From NCBI GenBank assembly GCA_951640165.1, contig OX621266.1:3100001-3164000 (forward strand): a stretch of 64,000 nucleotides of DNA, given 5' to 3'. Origin of the DNA: Pseudoips prasinana. Its lineage: Eukaryota > Arthropoda > Insecta > Lepidoptera > Nolidae. The notes below the pieces were generated by a model. It searched no databases. It saw nothing but the letters and a program-made list of their open reading frames with translations, and was not told where the DNA came from. Positions 1 through 11,000 of this stretch are shown here, in pieces (position 1 is the stretch's first letter; each line of letters starts with the position of its first letter). The position numbers and the translations under genes were made by a program.

Positions 1-338
1 AAGCAGGTGATATCGTAATAGCAACGGTCATTGCTTTCAAGTATACTACATTGGCTTCAAGTCAAAGAAATACCAAATATAGTAGGGCCAATTAAATAGA
101 TACCATTTGACATTTCATCAAAATTCAACAACGCCACCTTAACCGGCGGGCATACAATATTATTTATTTTTTCGTAGTTAGAACTGCACAAATACTATTT
201 TTTTTTTCAATTGAAAGAAAGAAAGAAAGAAAGAAAAACATTTATTCAGAATAATGCACAGACAACAAAAATATAAAATAACATAATGACAAATAAAAAT
301 AAAAAAACAGACACTAGTTGTCCGTGCAAGCCTGAAAT

Positions 339-401
339 GGCACCATCTCAGCATTAGCTAGAACATTTTATTGTTCTAGCGCTGGTAATTCTGATGGTGC
401 C
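339..401. repeat. Imperfect hairpin in the LINE 3' UTR
   Basis: GGCACCATCTCAGCATTAG and its near-complement CTGGTAATTCTGATGGTGCC flank a short inner stem (CTAGAACA / TGTTCTAG). The hairpin lies about 100 bp inside the tail of the minus-strand LINE. Some LINE reverse transcriptases recognise 3' stem-loops; that this one serves so is inference. Confidence 0.5.
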
Positions 402-1046
402 AAGTGACTGTCACGGAACATTAACATAAATACTTAACATTCAAGTACCTATGTCACGGACAAAACAATGAAAAATAAGAACAAAACAAACACAATTTTT
501 AACAATAAAACATAACAACATGGTTTTTACACTTTAAATAAATAAAATAATTATAAACTGGTGTAATAGTGGCGCATCACTAATATGCGTTCCCTTCGAG
601 CATTATGCATTCTCTAACACGGGCGAAGCGAGTATCAATCTAAACATGTTACATACTCTTTGAAGCAGGGTATAAAAATTATGTTACGTGCTCTGTGGGT
701 GGACAAACAACAACAAGATAAGACAAGATTCGATAATGGTTTGTTTACATAGACCTAATAAAGGAACATAATTTTCCGATCATATGAACATAAACTTATC
801 AGATACGACAAAACTAAGTTTGTTAAATGTAGTGTATATATGAACTGTTAGATGAAGCACTGCTGCTTGTATAGCCATACTCATCGTGTGAAACGGTAAA
901 GTGCACCAATACTTATCGAAAATGTCACGACTGTAGAACGAAAACAAAAATTTTCCTCTGGGGCTTCCACAGTCCTCCCAGCTATACGATGCACAAATCT
1001 AGGTAAGTAAGAATTTTATATTATAAAACTTGTATGTTTACTTCAT

Positions 1047-1361
1047 TTAACTGTTAAATATTTGCTGTGCTAGTAATATTTTTTTATACTTTATGTTAAA
1101 AGACCACACTGTTCGCAGGCATCTGAGCGGAGGCGGTATGGTTCGCCAAACCTTGGCAGCAGCGTATTTAAAAGAACCACGGAAAGCAGTTGTTCTATGT
1201 TTTGGTGTTGATATGAGGTAAGCCGACGCTCTGGTATTATATAAATTGTGGTCTCTAGACCAACAAAGTTTTGAGTAAAGGTATTGGGGTCTACGTGTCG
1301 CGATCAAACCAAAAACCAAAGTAGAGAGGTGAAGTAATCTACGGGATGACATTTTCATCAT
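1047..1361 (-). pseudogene. C-terminal remnant of a LINE reverse transcriptase
   Basis: About 104 residues are open. The pattern fits the extreme C-terminus of Jockey/CR1/R1-type ORF2 proteins: a HNLYNTR-like start, then an aromatic and basic stretch with F-A..VWRTIPPPLR, which corresponds to the usual 'W N x L P' segment, and a final SF..KYKK. No RT catalytic motif is present because the upstream part is absent. The protein is not functional on its own; the call rests on family pattern, not an alignment. Confidence 0.6.
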
Positions 1362-1732
1362 ATTTCCGCTATTCAGGAATGGAGTGATATGTGACCGTGG
1401 AGGTATATTATAACAAAAACGTGCACATGCGTTTTGCAGTCGCTGTATTTAATTAATATTTATCTTTATTGTAATAATTACCAAATAAGGTCATTTTACT
1501 ATTCACTTTACTAGTAACTCACAGATGTCAAATGTGATCCATTAAATTGACCCTACGTAATAATAATGTAGTTTTTATAATACTGAAGTTCTTCTAATCG
1601 TAGTTTATAATGTTTATATGAAAAATACTGGAAATTTCTAGTTTCATTTCGCCACTGAGGAATAGTTAGAGCAAGTAGCGTTCCGCACAAGCAGTCTTAT
1701 TACTATAATAATAATATCCTAGGACATTATTT
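1362..1732. other. No gene seen
   Basis: AT-rich DNA with no long reading frame, no exon-like GC-rich block and no repeat I can match elsewhere in the window. Confidence 0.5.
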
Positions 1733-2208
1733 ACATACGGTTATCTGATCCCAAACTAAGCAGAGCTTGTACAACGGTCACCAGTTAACTGATATACTAT
1801 ATAATATAATACTTTTCTTTTACAAATACATACTTATATAGATAATTACACCCAGACTCAGGACAAACAGACATGTTCATGCACACAAATATCTATCCTG
1901 GGGCTCTACCGGCTAAGTCGCCGAACATCGTTTTCGCGAATGGCGTTCAAATAAATAAAAATTAAAAATGACTTAATCAATCGTTGAATCGGCTTCCATG
2001 AGCACGTGAAGTCATAGATGGTCCGGAATCGATTGTCAACGTTGAAGCCGATTTTACGATTGATTAAGTCAATTTTAACTAATATCTATTTGAACGCCAT
2101 TCACGAAAACGATGTTCAGCGACTTAGCCGGTAGAGCCCCTGGATGGGAATCGAACCCACGAGCTCCGGCGTGAAAAGCAAGCATTTGCCAACCACGCCA
2201 ACAGGCCA
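1733..2208 (-). mobile_element. tRNA-derived SINE, split by a palindromic element
   Basis: On the minus strand the head (2208 downward) reads like a tRNA promoter: an A-box-like GGCGTGGTTGG near 2202 and a B box GGTTCGATTCC near 2159. The body resumes after the inserted element at 1902-2138 and runs to a tail containing TACAAGCTCTGCTTAGTTTG (1774-1755). The same tail module occurs on the plus strand at 3476-3676 beside its own B box, which supports one SINE family. The cut falls just after the B box. Confidence 0.65.
1902..2138. mobile_element. Palindromic element, copy 1 (237 bp), CCTGG target duplication
   Basis: The arms start GGCTCTACCGGCTAAGTCGC and end with the reverse complement. They pair over roughly 95 bp each, leaving a central ~47-bp spacer that gives the element its orientation. 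CCTGG is present directly before (1897-1901) and directly after (2139-2143). It carries no ORF, so it is non-autonomous. Copy 2 (4327-4537) has the same arms with the spacer in the opposite orientation. I cannot place it in a superfamily. Confidence 0.85.
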
Positions 2209-2423
2209 TTACTATGTCATGTCTTTGTCATACGACTTATAACAAAAAGAGATATAATAATGACATTTGCCTTAATTAAGTCGCGTAAAATTCAAAGTCG
2301 CCAGCATTATCCGCATTGAATCAGAAACAAAATTATATGACAACGTGTTTTATGAACTAACTTGAAAAGGAAAAGTGAACATAATATTATAAATACTCGA
2401 AATAATCATAATCATATTGCACA

Positions 2424-2657
2424 TGCTACACGTCTCCACAAAATCAGTAACTCTTAATGGGGCAGTGTATACGCTTCTACAACAAACTTGCCAATGACGT
2501 CAGAAAACTTTCAACAAACAACTTTGAAACAAAATTAAAGCCAACTTGTGTAGAAAGGCATACTATAAAATTTCAGACTATGATAATGATAAAATTACTT
2601 GTGAATGATTACATTTATATCAACCATTTTGATTATCAAATTGTGAATAGATGTTAA
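2424..2657 (+). pseudogene. LINE ORF2 C-terminal remnant
   Basis: The residues around MGQCIRFYNKL correspond to the end of ORF2 in the LINE at 55516-58527, and the preceding ATRLHKISNS block is there too, one base out of frame near 2455. The similarity fades after about 35 residues. It is a dead fragment that usefully links this truncated copy to the same LINE lineage. Confidence 0.6.
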
Positions 2658-3475
2658 AGTGAACCTGATTAAAAAATAATAATATTACTGAGTTGTTGGC
2701 AGTGTTCCTCAGTATGTGCCACGTCAAGCAATGCATGGTTGTATAAATAAGTGAATAACCAAACAAAAAAATAACTGATCAAAAATATAGGACTACGACT
2801 ATTATTTTTCTCTCAAATAGATTCACCAAAAAAACGATCTATTATATACATACATAGACTCACGCCTGTGTCCCAGAGGGTTAGGCAGGGACAACGGAGT
2901 AAAAGAGTACCCTTAACCGGCGAGCATGTATGAAGAATATAATAACACTAAATGAGAAAGATGTATGTAAAGATCATGACAAATGGAAATCCATTGTCTC
3001 TGCCTACCCCACTGGGATTTACTGTGTATAATTTTAAATATTATTTACAGTAAATTTGCCGAGCTGTAGTTATAGTTTTTACTCGCAGTGGCGCGTTCGC
3101 AAGAATTGGCAATAAGCATATAACTTAGGACATGGGATTGACTGAATGTAACAATCGCAGGCTAATACATATATTAACCAACTCTTAACATAACTTCATC
3201 TTAAAACTAATTATCCTGGGTATATATAAATTTCAATACATAATATTATAAACTTCAACTAAACATAATCTCCTTGACAATAACTTAATACAAGCTAGCT
3301 AAATGTCACTACCATTATAAAATAAATTGTATAAATGTTTTAACATTCCGCGTACCTAAATATATGTAATAAGTAACTAGAAATAATAACTGTATTACTA
3401 CAAACATGTTCTGACTATTTACAAGCGCTTTTTTAAAGTCTACGTGAATAAAAACCTTTTTTATTTATTTATTTT
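2430..3475 (+). mobile_element. 3' end of a CR1/Jockey-like LINE, interrupted
   Basis: The coding end at 2424-2657 matches the C-terminus of the minus-strand LINE at 55516-58527. The 3' UTR at about 3165-3475 matches the split 3' UTR of the LINE at 53620-60640, sharing TACTACAAACATGTTCTGAC and a terminal (TTTA)n. A block built from another LINE tail (2848-3020) sits between. This is a 5'-truncated copy retaining only the last ~80 codons. Confidence 0.6.
2848..3020. repeat. Two opposed 3' ends of an RTE-like LINE tail
   Basis: On the minus strand 2898-2848 reads as the terminal module (CCCTCTGGG.CACAGGCGTGAG then TCTATGTATGTA). On the plus strand 2911-3019 is the preceding part of the same tail (CCGGCGAGCATGTATGAAGA... 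to CCCCACTGGGA). In the plain copy at 19955-20103 these two modules follow each other in one direction, so here the terminal part has been inverted or two truncated copies lie head to head. Confidence 0.6.
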
Positions 3476-3676
3476 ATCATCCCTGGGTTCGAATCCCGGA
3501 AAGTGCAAATATTTGTGTGATATTTAAGTGAATATTTGTTTCTGAGTCATGGATGTTTTCTATGTATTTATCTATCTATATAAATATGTATATCGTCGCC
3601 TGCTACCCATAGTACAAGCTTTGCTTAGTTTGGGGCTAGGATGATCTGTGTGACATTGTCCCCAGATATATTATTA
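3476..3676 (+). mobile_element. tRNA-derived SINE, 5'-truncated
   Basis: Starts at a B box (GGTTCGAATCC) and continues through AATATTTGTGTGATATTTAA to a tail with TACAAGCTTTGCTTAGTTTG and CCCCAGATATAT. The same modules are found reversed at 1733-2208. No A box is left. Confidence 0.65.
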
Positions 3677-3685
3677 CGCCTAGCG

Positions 3686-3790
3686 TCACGACCGGAAAGA
3701 GGTCAGGTACAGGACCGACTCACAGACTTCGGGTTGATACTGAGAAATTTTGCTTTTTACAGAAATATCCGAAAATCACTTTTGGTAGTG
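3686..3790 (-). mobile_element. Fragment of a second tRNA SINE family
   Basis: Reverse-complemented, the sequence reads CAGTATCAACCCGAAGTCTG followed by CTGACCTCTTTCCGGTCG. The same two blocks occur in the SINE at 63361-63665, and the first also in the SINE at 32225-32545. Only the body remains, without promoter boxes. Confidence 0.6.
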
Positions 3791-4069
3791 GCGCCACCTG
3801 CTGAAGATTGATCGTACCAACTCAGAAACCTTCGTAGGCTTATGCACAATACTTTGCTGAAGATGGTCACATGATCAAATGCATAGTTTACGATTCTATA
3901 AAGGACAAACAGACAAACATTCATTTTTATACATATTACATATTATGTTGTAAGCACACATTACTACACATAGATATTCGCTGAGCAGAATAAATAGAAC
4001 TAATCAAAGAATTTTTAATCTAAACAAATGACAATGGCATCTGAATACATGAATAATTGAATACATATA

Positions 4070-4131
4070 ATAAGAATAGAAATTACGCACTTAGCCTGAA
4101 ATTAGGCTAAGTGCGTAATTTCTATTCTTAT
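4070..4131. repeat. Perfect 28-bp hairpin with 6-nt loop
   Basis: ATAAGAATAGAAATTACGCA starts the left arm (4070-4097) and the right arm (4104-4131) is its exact complement over 28 bases; the loop is GAAATT. The flanking bases do not pair. No larger repeat contains it here. Confidence 0.9.
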
Positions 4132-4256
4132 CGTTTATAATCTTAATCATTAGAAAAATATTGTTTGACCTCAATATAGTTAATTAAACAGCTTGGAACA
4201 TTTGTGGATAAATTTAAACTGTTAAAAGATACTTTGATAATTTTTATAATAATAAC

Positions 4257-4727
4257 ATGAATCTGAGATTCTTTGGGCATTTAGAAAGGATGAATGAAAG
4301 AAGATTGAAAAAAGAAGTATACCAGGGGCTCTACCGGCTAAGTCGCCGAACATCGAGGTTAAAAATTACTGAATCAATCGTTAAATCGGCTTCAACGTTG
4401 ACAATCGATTCCGGACCATTTATGACGTCACATGTGGTCATGGAAGCCGATTTAACGATTCATTAAGTAATTTTTAACCTTTATTAATTTGAACGCCATT
4501 TATGAAATCGATGTTCGGCGACTTAGCCGGTAGAGACCCTGGCCTGTGCGAATGGAACAACCGGAAGGGGAAGACTTCGTAGAACGTTCTCTGACCAATT
4601 CGGGGTTATTCTCAAGAAAGGCCAGGTCAGAAGTACCCTAAACCGGGGAGCATATATGAAGAATATAATGATAGTAAACGAGGCACAAGAGGTGTACAAA
4701 GATCGTGACTTTTTTAAGCACACTTGA
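4257..4727 (+). pseudogene. LINE ORF C-terminal fragment split by the palindromic element
   Basis: The first 23 codons (LRFFGHLERMNERRLKKEVY) fit the C-terminal region of an insect RTE/craniofacial-protein-2-like LINE protein. The frame is cut at 4327 by the palindromic element. If 4327-4537 and one 5-bp flank are ignored, the same frame continues from 4543 through RR.FSDQFGVILKKGQV and KNIMIVNEA to a stop at 4725-4727, 85 codons in all. The insertion therefore hit an already 5'-truncated fragment and is the only disruption. The protein has no function as it stands. Confidence 0.75.
4327..4537. mobile_element. Palindromic element, copy 2 (211 bp), CCWGG flanks
   Basis: The arms are as in copy 1 (GGCTCTACCGGCTAAGTCGC and complement; one change in the right terminus). 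Flanks are CCAGG (4322-4326) and CCTGG (4538-4542), one mismatch at the central base. The central spacer is in the opposite orientation to copy 1. The interrupted LINE frame fixes the boundaries to the base. Confidence 0.85.
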
Positions 4728-4730
4728 CTT

Positions 4731-4920
4731 GGGTAGTAAGCTGGTGAATGCGAGATGAGAGCGTTACGAAAAGTGTGATAGGGCGAGGCGAACGGAAGTT
4801 AAGGAGTTATAAGTTATTGAAGATATTGCTGTAGGGGCAAGAGAGAGAGGTGCGAGCACATATTTTCTTTCTCTCCTTCACTCATAGCCAGTTACGTTTG
4901 AAGTTTTATTTCAGTCATGT
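4731..4920 (+). repeat. Dispersed repeat of unknown class, copy 1
   Basis: Shares GAGCGTTACGAAAAGTGTGA, TAGGGCGAGGCGAACGGAAG and a block ending TCATAGCCAGTTACGTTT with 11503-11720, in the same orientation. No ORF and no clear terminal repeats. Confidence 0.65.
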
Positions 4921-4991
4921 GGTCTTTGGATAGATTATCTTAGTCTTATTGGATATACCGTGTGCCCGATGTAGTAGCGTGCCGTGTTTAC

Positions 4992-5094
4992 CTTAAAACC
5001 AAATGCAAAGTATACTAACTTATCGATATCCTTGAAGTCTCCGCCGCCCAGCGACGAGTCGGAGCGCCACTTGTTCCCCACCATGTTCTGCACA
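4992..5094 (-). CDS. Zinc-finger gene exon 4 of those visible
   Basis: Acceptor TTCCAG; the first base completes the codon left open by exon 3. It encodes VQNMVGNKWRSDSSLGGGDF followed by KDIDK. Two donors are possible: AAG/GTAAAC ending the exon at 4992 (better consensus) or TAA/GTTAGT ending at 5020. Glycine-rich and GC-rich against AT-rich flanks. Confidence 0.6.
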
Positions 5095-8000
5095 CTGGAA
5101 TATATATACAATTACATAATTATATAAAGGTACAGATGCATTTTTCATTGACTTTTAGTGAGATACTCCTTATTAACAACAATAAGCCTTGTTTTTAAAT
5201 TTTAGTTATTTAGTTAAGCTAAGTGCCAGAAACGTCGTTTTAAGAAACCTATACTATGTCCATTCGTTTCTTATCTTTTTGACAGTTCAAAAGTCGTGTC
5301 GCACTTATACGTAACTGATTCGATATTGAATAATTATTGATTTTATTAAGAACTATTTAGGATTTAATGTTTCGAAATATTTTAGTTAAAACAGTATTAT
5401 TAGTTAATCTTTTATTGCTTTTATTTAATTATTGCATTTTAAATTATGGTTTAAGTTAACTAATATATACTATATCTATGACCCCATGATTAATAATTAG
5501 CAAGGAATTAAGTCGAGTAGTGGTATATTAAATTACACACCAAGAGTAAAGAACAATAACTCTGTCCATTAATTAATGTCATAAGATCAATTGTTATATT
5601 TTATCTCAAACCCTGTTTTATAGTCTGTGGTTGGTTCTTTAGTACACTATTCAGAAAACAAAATGACTATTAATAATCTCATAACTTCCAAATGACTGTA
5701 CCAAATTGGAAAAATCTTTTTTTGTTTTCGTTATTGTCAGGGGCATAATTTTTTGTTTGTTCGTTGTTTCTACAGTACCATCTATTTTTTCTCCAGAAAG
5801 AAAAACGAAGATGTTGTACATTACAATGCATTAAAAAGACAGTATTGAAGGGGAAAATATGGCGGTACGAAGTTTGTCGGGCCAGCTAATTATTAATATG
5901 AAAATAGGTAATTCATTGACGTGAGCTGTCAAAAAGTATCATTTCATATCTGACACAAACGAATGGACAGAGTATAATGAAGATGTTTATTTAGTTTTAT
6001 CCCTATTTTAAGGGGGTAAGTTTGTTGTTTATTATTATATATGACGGCGTTTACGTCAAAACGTCAGGTTGACACGACTGTCAATGTCAACCTAGCGAAG
6101 CGTCATTGTCGATGGTGGTGTGGGCGGCCATCTTGACGTCACTTTTGAACGAGACGGCACCCGCGCACCACGCTTGTGACGGATCGCTGAGAATCTTCGC
6201 CATCACGATATTTTAAGATTTCATTTGATTGATTTTACATTGTAGTAATCACTAAACATCTAATTAAATCGTGATTCTTGTGAATTACGTTGATTGTGAT
6301 TTGAAGTAATTTATTTCTATTCCGCCCTCACCTACCCATGAAATTATAAGAGGATGAGATGTGGTGAAGAGCCTTCAAGCCCTCCTGACTCCACATCAGA
6401 AGTGGGATCAAGAACCGAAGATAAGCCACATCATGGTGAAGATATTTTTCGAAAAATGTTTGAGCTAGAAAATAGCCGGATGTTGAGTCTGATGGAAGCG
6501 ATTAAAAATCAAGTGAGCGCCCACAATATAAAGCAACTCAAATTAGACCCCAAACTGACACAAACGCATGTGCTTCGGCATACCGTTGACCTTTGTTTCG
6601 GTGAAAATCATTTATAATAGCTATGGTGCGCTGAAAAGCACGGCGTCGCAGTGGCTATCACAAATATCGTTCCTTGAGATGCGGTGGTTGCAGATTCGAG
6701 TTATTTACTCCACGGAATGATAGTGTTGAAACACCCGCGAATGACCTCATTAACCTGCAAAATAGCAAACGCAAGGAAAACTAATATCTGTGCGTGGCCA
6801 TACATAAACCTCAAAATGGATAAATATGAGCGAAGACTACATTGCTGTCCACTACACTGTCATATTCGTCAAAATTCCACAACCACCTACAACGATTAGC
6901 CTTCAATACGGAGATTATTACGAGAAAGAAGCTGCAGCGAGAATTGAAACCGTCTACTTTTATGAAAAGGAATGCGCCTCAAGTAGCTGAATATAATTGT
7001 GTAGACGCAAAACGATCCGAAACTGTATCGTTCTTAATGTGGTTTTATAGTGTTTTTAAATTGTTTTTTTAAAGTGCTTTTAAAGTGTTTTCAGTGCGGC
7101 AAGCTAGGACATGGTGCATGTGAGTGTCGTCCGAAAAAGAGAAGGTCAAAAACGCCGGCAGCGACCTGGTCTTCTGCGACCAGAAACCAGACATCGCTGC
7201 TGTTTACGCTGTGGCCATTTAGCTTCGAAGTGCAACCGTGGCAATGAACAACGTGATCACAAGAGATGCCCGTTAACGTCTACGTCGTTAACACACCAGA
7301 GAGGACATTTTGGTGAGTAGTTCCATGTTTATACGTTTCTAGAGCTGATTGCTCACTTATGACTCATGAGCTGATTGCTCACAAGCTACAGACGGCTTAT
7401 AAATTTCGAGCAAAACTGTTTAATAATGTTGTTAATTATTCTTGTAGCTTACAAATTTCAACACAGATCGAGATCGATAATGTTTCGTTGTTTTTCATGG
7501 ACAACCCAATCGTCGTTTACGTTATGATATCATGATTTAACGCTATACTTAAATAATCGTCCGAGTTGGTTGCCTCGAGAGGGCTGACTTGTCATGGATG
7601 ATCGCTTGCTATATCCGAGACGAATTGTGTCGTCCAAGTCAGTTGCCTCGAGAGGTCTGACTTGTCATGGATGATCGCTTGCTATTTCCGAGACGAATTG
7701 TGTCGTCCGAGTCGGTTCCCTCGGGAGGACTGACTTGTTCTGGCTGCTTGCCTGCTAAGTGTAAGACGAATTGTGTCGTCCGGGTCACATCCTTGTTAGG
7801 ATTGGCTTGTCTAGATGTTCACAAGAACGAAAATGTGCTGTCTGGGCTAAATTCTAGCCAGTTATGATATCTAATGCGTTTCTCGACTGGTCTTACTGAA
7901 GTGTAGTCCGAGTCACACCTCACGGTTGACTAAGCGGTACACTTGCCTGGTTAGTCCAAGTTATTAAATGTTTTTAGTGTTTGTATACTGATGAAAATTA

Positions 8001-11000
8001 TTAAGTCAGGATGAGCGAACGGACTATGCAGTTATCTTAGTTTGTTTCAGATAAATCGCCCGTGGACGGTCGTATGTCAGTCCGGCCGTGACGGCGTTTA
8101 CGTCAAAACGTCAGGTTGACACGACTGTCAATGTCAACCTAGCGAAGCGTCATTGTCGATGGTGGTGTGGGCGGCCATCTTGACGTCACTTTTGAACGAG
8201 ACGGCACCCGCGCACCACGCTTGTGACGGATCGCTGAGAATCTTCGCCATCACGATATTTTAAGATTTCATTTGATTGATTTTACATTGTAGTAATCACT
8301 AAACATCTAATTAAATCGTGATTCTTGTGAATTACGTTGATTGTGATTTGAAGTAATTTATTTCTGTTCCGCCCTCACCTACCCATGAAATTATAAGAGG
8401 ATGAGATGTGGTGAAGAGCCTTCAAGCCCTCCTGACTCCACATATATATAATGATAGTTTTTATCCCAGTTTTATTTTTGTTTTGATTTAGATTGTTTGG
8501 TACGGGAATGGAGCCCGTATCTGTTCGAACATAGCGATACTCGACGATTAACTATTAGTTCGTATAGTTTTATGTCTTTATTAGGCTTATCATCGGGAAC
8601 GTACCCAAGAAAAACAATGAGTATTGAGATGTCACTTACACTTGTTTGATCTGATCCGGCTGCGAGCCGAGCTGCGCCAAGTAAGCGGCCTGCTTGCGAT
8701 GGTGGTACATATGCACGCGGAGGCAGGAAGGGTTGCGCATGCGCTTCTGGCAGATGTCGCACTGCAGCGTACCCTCGCGGGTGTCGTGCTTGTCGCGGAT
8801 GTGCACCTTCAGGTTGTAGCGGTTTGCGAAGAGCCGATGGCAAGACGGGCACTTCACACCACCGGTCTTGCAGTTCCAACCTGCTATAGAGTTGTCATTA
8901 CAAAAGAATGTTTTGGAACAGTCCACAAGGCCTACAAGATTACAACCATGGAGTGTTTTTAACATTTGGAGGGATATGCCATAATCGACATCCTTTGGCA
9001 GTCGGTTTGGCGATGGTATGATAGTATTAGTAAGACGTTCTCTGGGAGATATTCCCTCGGGTCGGCTTCTCCGTCCCCCACTCCCCCAGGGACGAAATGT
9101 GGTGGCGATATTCTTCACCAACATCTACACAGTTAGATATGCTTGGACGACGCGTGACGTGTAGACGAGACGCCATAGTTACTTCTGAAGTTGTGACGGC
9201 TTTACATTAGTCTAACTTACAACATGCGTTTATACACTTGCATTTGAAGGATTTAAGATGATCAAAGAAAACGGCGCTAGGCACAAATACAGTGTTATTT
9301 GGATAATTGGGAAAACTGCGCTAGTCAGAAATACAGTATTATTTTGAATGATCATGAAAACTGCACTAGTCGCAAATACAGTATTATTTAGACAATCGGG
9401 AAAACTGCGCTAGTCAGAAATACAGTATTATTTTGAATGATCATGAAAACTGCACTAGTCGCAAATACAGTATTATTTGGGGCGATCAAAAAACTGCGCT
9501 AGTCACAAATACAGTATTATTTTGAATGATCATGAAAACTGCACTAGTCACAAATACAGTATTATTTAGATAATCGAGAAAACAGGGCTAGTCAGAAATA
9601 CAGTATTATTTTGGATGATCGTGAAAACTGCGCGAGTCACAAATACAATATTATTATTCCTGTAATATTCACGCTAGTCAAAAATAGAGTATTATTTCAT
9701 ATCATGAAAACTGCGCTAGTCACAAAATAGTTTAATTTTTCCTGTAATATTCAAGTAAAATATATCAAATATGTTCTTATTCCCTAATTATTCTCATACA
9801 TGTACTTGTAAATTGCAAGTATCAGGAAATTGAAAGCTGCAATTGGGAAATCTAAAATTAATGGTGACACAGTGAGACGCTGCTGCCTGTTCTCTAGCAT
9901 ATATTCGCTCAGGTCTACTTCTACGCCCCCCAAAGGATTTAATGGGATGGTGATATTATTTGCCGTAGCCACACAGCATACCATAAATATTATGATTTAA
10001 TTGGTGTGCACGACTGGGATTGCCAGGTGTTTGGCTTATTGCGGTCGCGTCCGGCCAAATATGTACGTGTTTGGCCCGTCCGGCTTTTGTCAGGCTTTTT
10101 GTCAGATTAGCGATTCGTACGATGGGATGAATATGCATATATCTGGCGCACACACACCATCTTCGATCTCATTCTCACTTTACATCACGTATAAATACTT
10201 TTTCATCAGCCCACCTGTAAAAACATGATGTTTGACAATAAAAAAAATATGTCCGGCTTTTAGGGCAAAATGTCAGGCCTTATATACCTAGTGCGCAGTC
10301 CGGCCTTTGCATTTTATGGCCTGGCAACCCTATAATATGCACGACAGACATCAACGGACCTTCTGTTCAATCTAATGAGACAGTTCTTGAAGCTAACACC
10401 TATAAAGCACATTGACCGCAATAAAAAGTTTAACGCTCAAAGTTACTCACCGGACTCCTTGGCGGACTCGGGCAACACGAGCACACTATGGAACAGGTCG
10501 TTGTCGAAGTCAATCAGGGGTTCGCTGGAAATTACATTATTTTACATATTTTAAAACTAATTCTATACATCGTGCATGGTTACTGGACAGTAAAATCAAT
10601 GGTGTAATTCATAGCTAAATGTGACTTATTCTGTAAGTAATATTGACGAATATTAACAGTAAGAGTTTATTGATACCGCTTCTGTCGACTTTAGCTCTAG
10701 TAACCCTATGCATGACGCTTGGGTAGTACTTAAATGTAGTAAAATTTATTACGCTCTAAGGTCAGTTCGACTGACAGTATACACTTCAAATAACTATATG
10801 TGGTTAAATTATATACATACTATGACACAACTGAGTCATTAAACCTTACGGTACTCCTAATGGAAAGTTGTTACCGTAGCCTAAGACGCTTGCGACACAC
10901 ATGGCATCAGTCACCCTCCCCGATGGACTGTGGCTATCTCATACCCAAAATTACAGAATTAACAGTATAATTCTATTAAGTGGAGTGTTTCTGTAAGATG

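Larger units (their letters stand above)
213..1361 (-). mobile_element. 5'-truncated LINE fragment with TTTC tail
   Basis: Read on the minus strand, this stretch starts with the end of a reverse-transcriptase ORF (1361-1047). An AT-rich 3' UTR follows, then an AATAAA signal near 244, and it finishes in a (TTTC)n tail (GAAA repeats on the plus strand, 213-235). Coding end, polyadenylation signal and short tandem tail in that order are the mark of a non-LTR retrotransposon 3' end, and everything upstream of the last ~100 codons is missing. That the ORF end and the tail belong to one insertion is inferred from their order and distance. Confidence 0.6.
6042..8442 (+). mobile_element. Gypsy-like LTR retrotransposon, deletion derivative (copy A)
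   Basis: Two direct 354-bp LTRs starting TGACGGCG and ending CCACA enclose about 1.7 kb; TATA flanks both outer ends. The interior has a decayed gag and a 73-bp tandem array but no pol. Copy B (30423-41144) retains degraded RT and integrase pieces between the same landmarks, so copy A arose by internal deletion. It lies antisense in an intron of the zinc-finger gene. Confidence 0.85.

Noticed and set aside
5740..5892. Possible Helitron 3' end (…GTCGGGCCAGCTAAT)
   Set aside because: The CTAAT ending fits CTRRT, but I see no clear terminal hairpin or 5' TC end, and the stretch lies inside a TA-flanked TIR element.
7558..7800. CRISPR-like array
   Set aside because: Units are contiguous tandem repeats without unique spacers, inside a retrotransposon of a eukaryote. 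The arrays at 9258 and 34283 were rejected for the same reason.
7667..7867. 66-codon frame, identical at 34678-34878
   Set aside because: Identity comes from the shared LTR-element repeat; the frame crosses the 73-bp units and is not coding.
8472..8879. Minus-strand frame overlapping the zinc-finger exon
   Set aside because: Wrong frame for the fingers; it reads on into the intron. The other frame has the C2H2 residues and matching splice sites.
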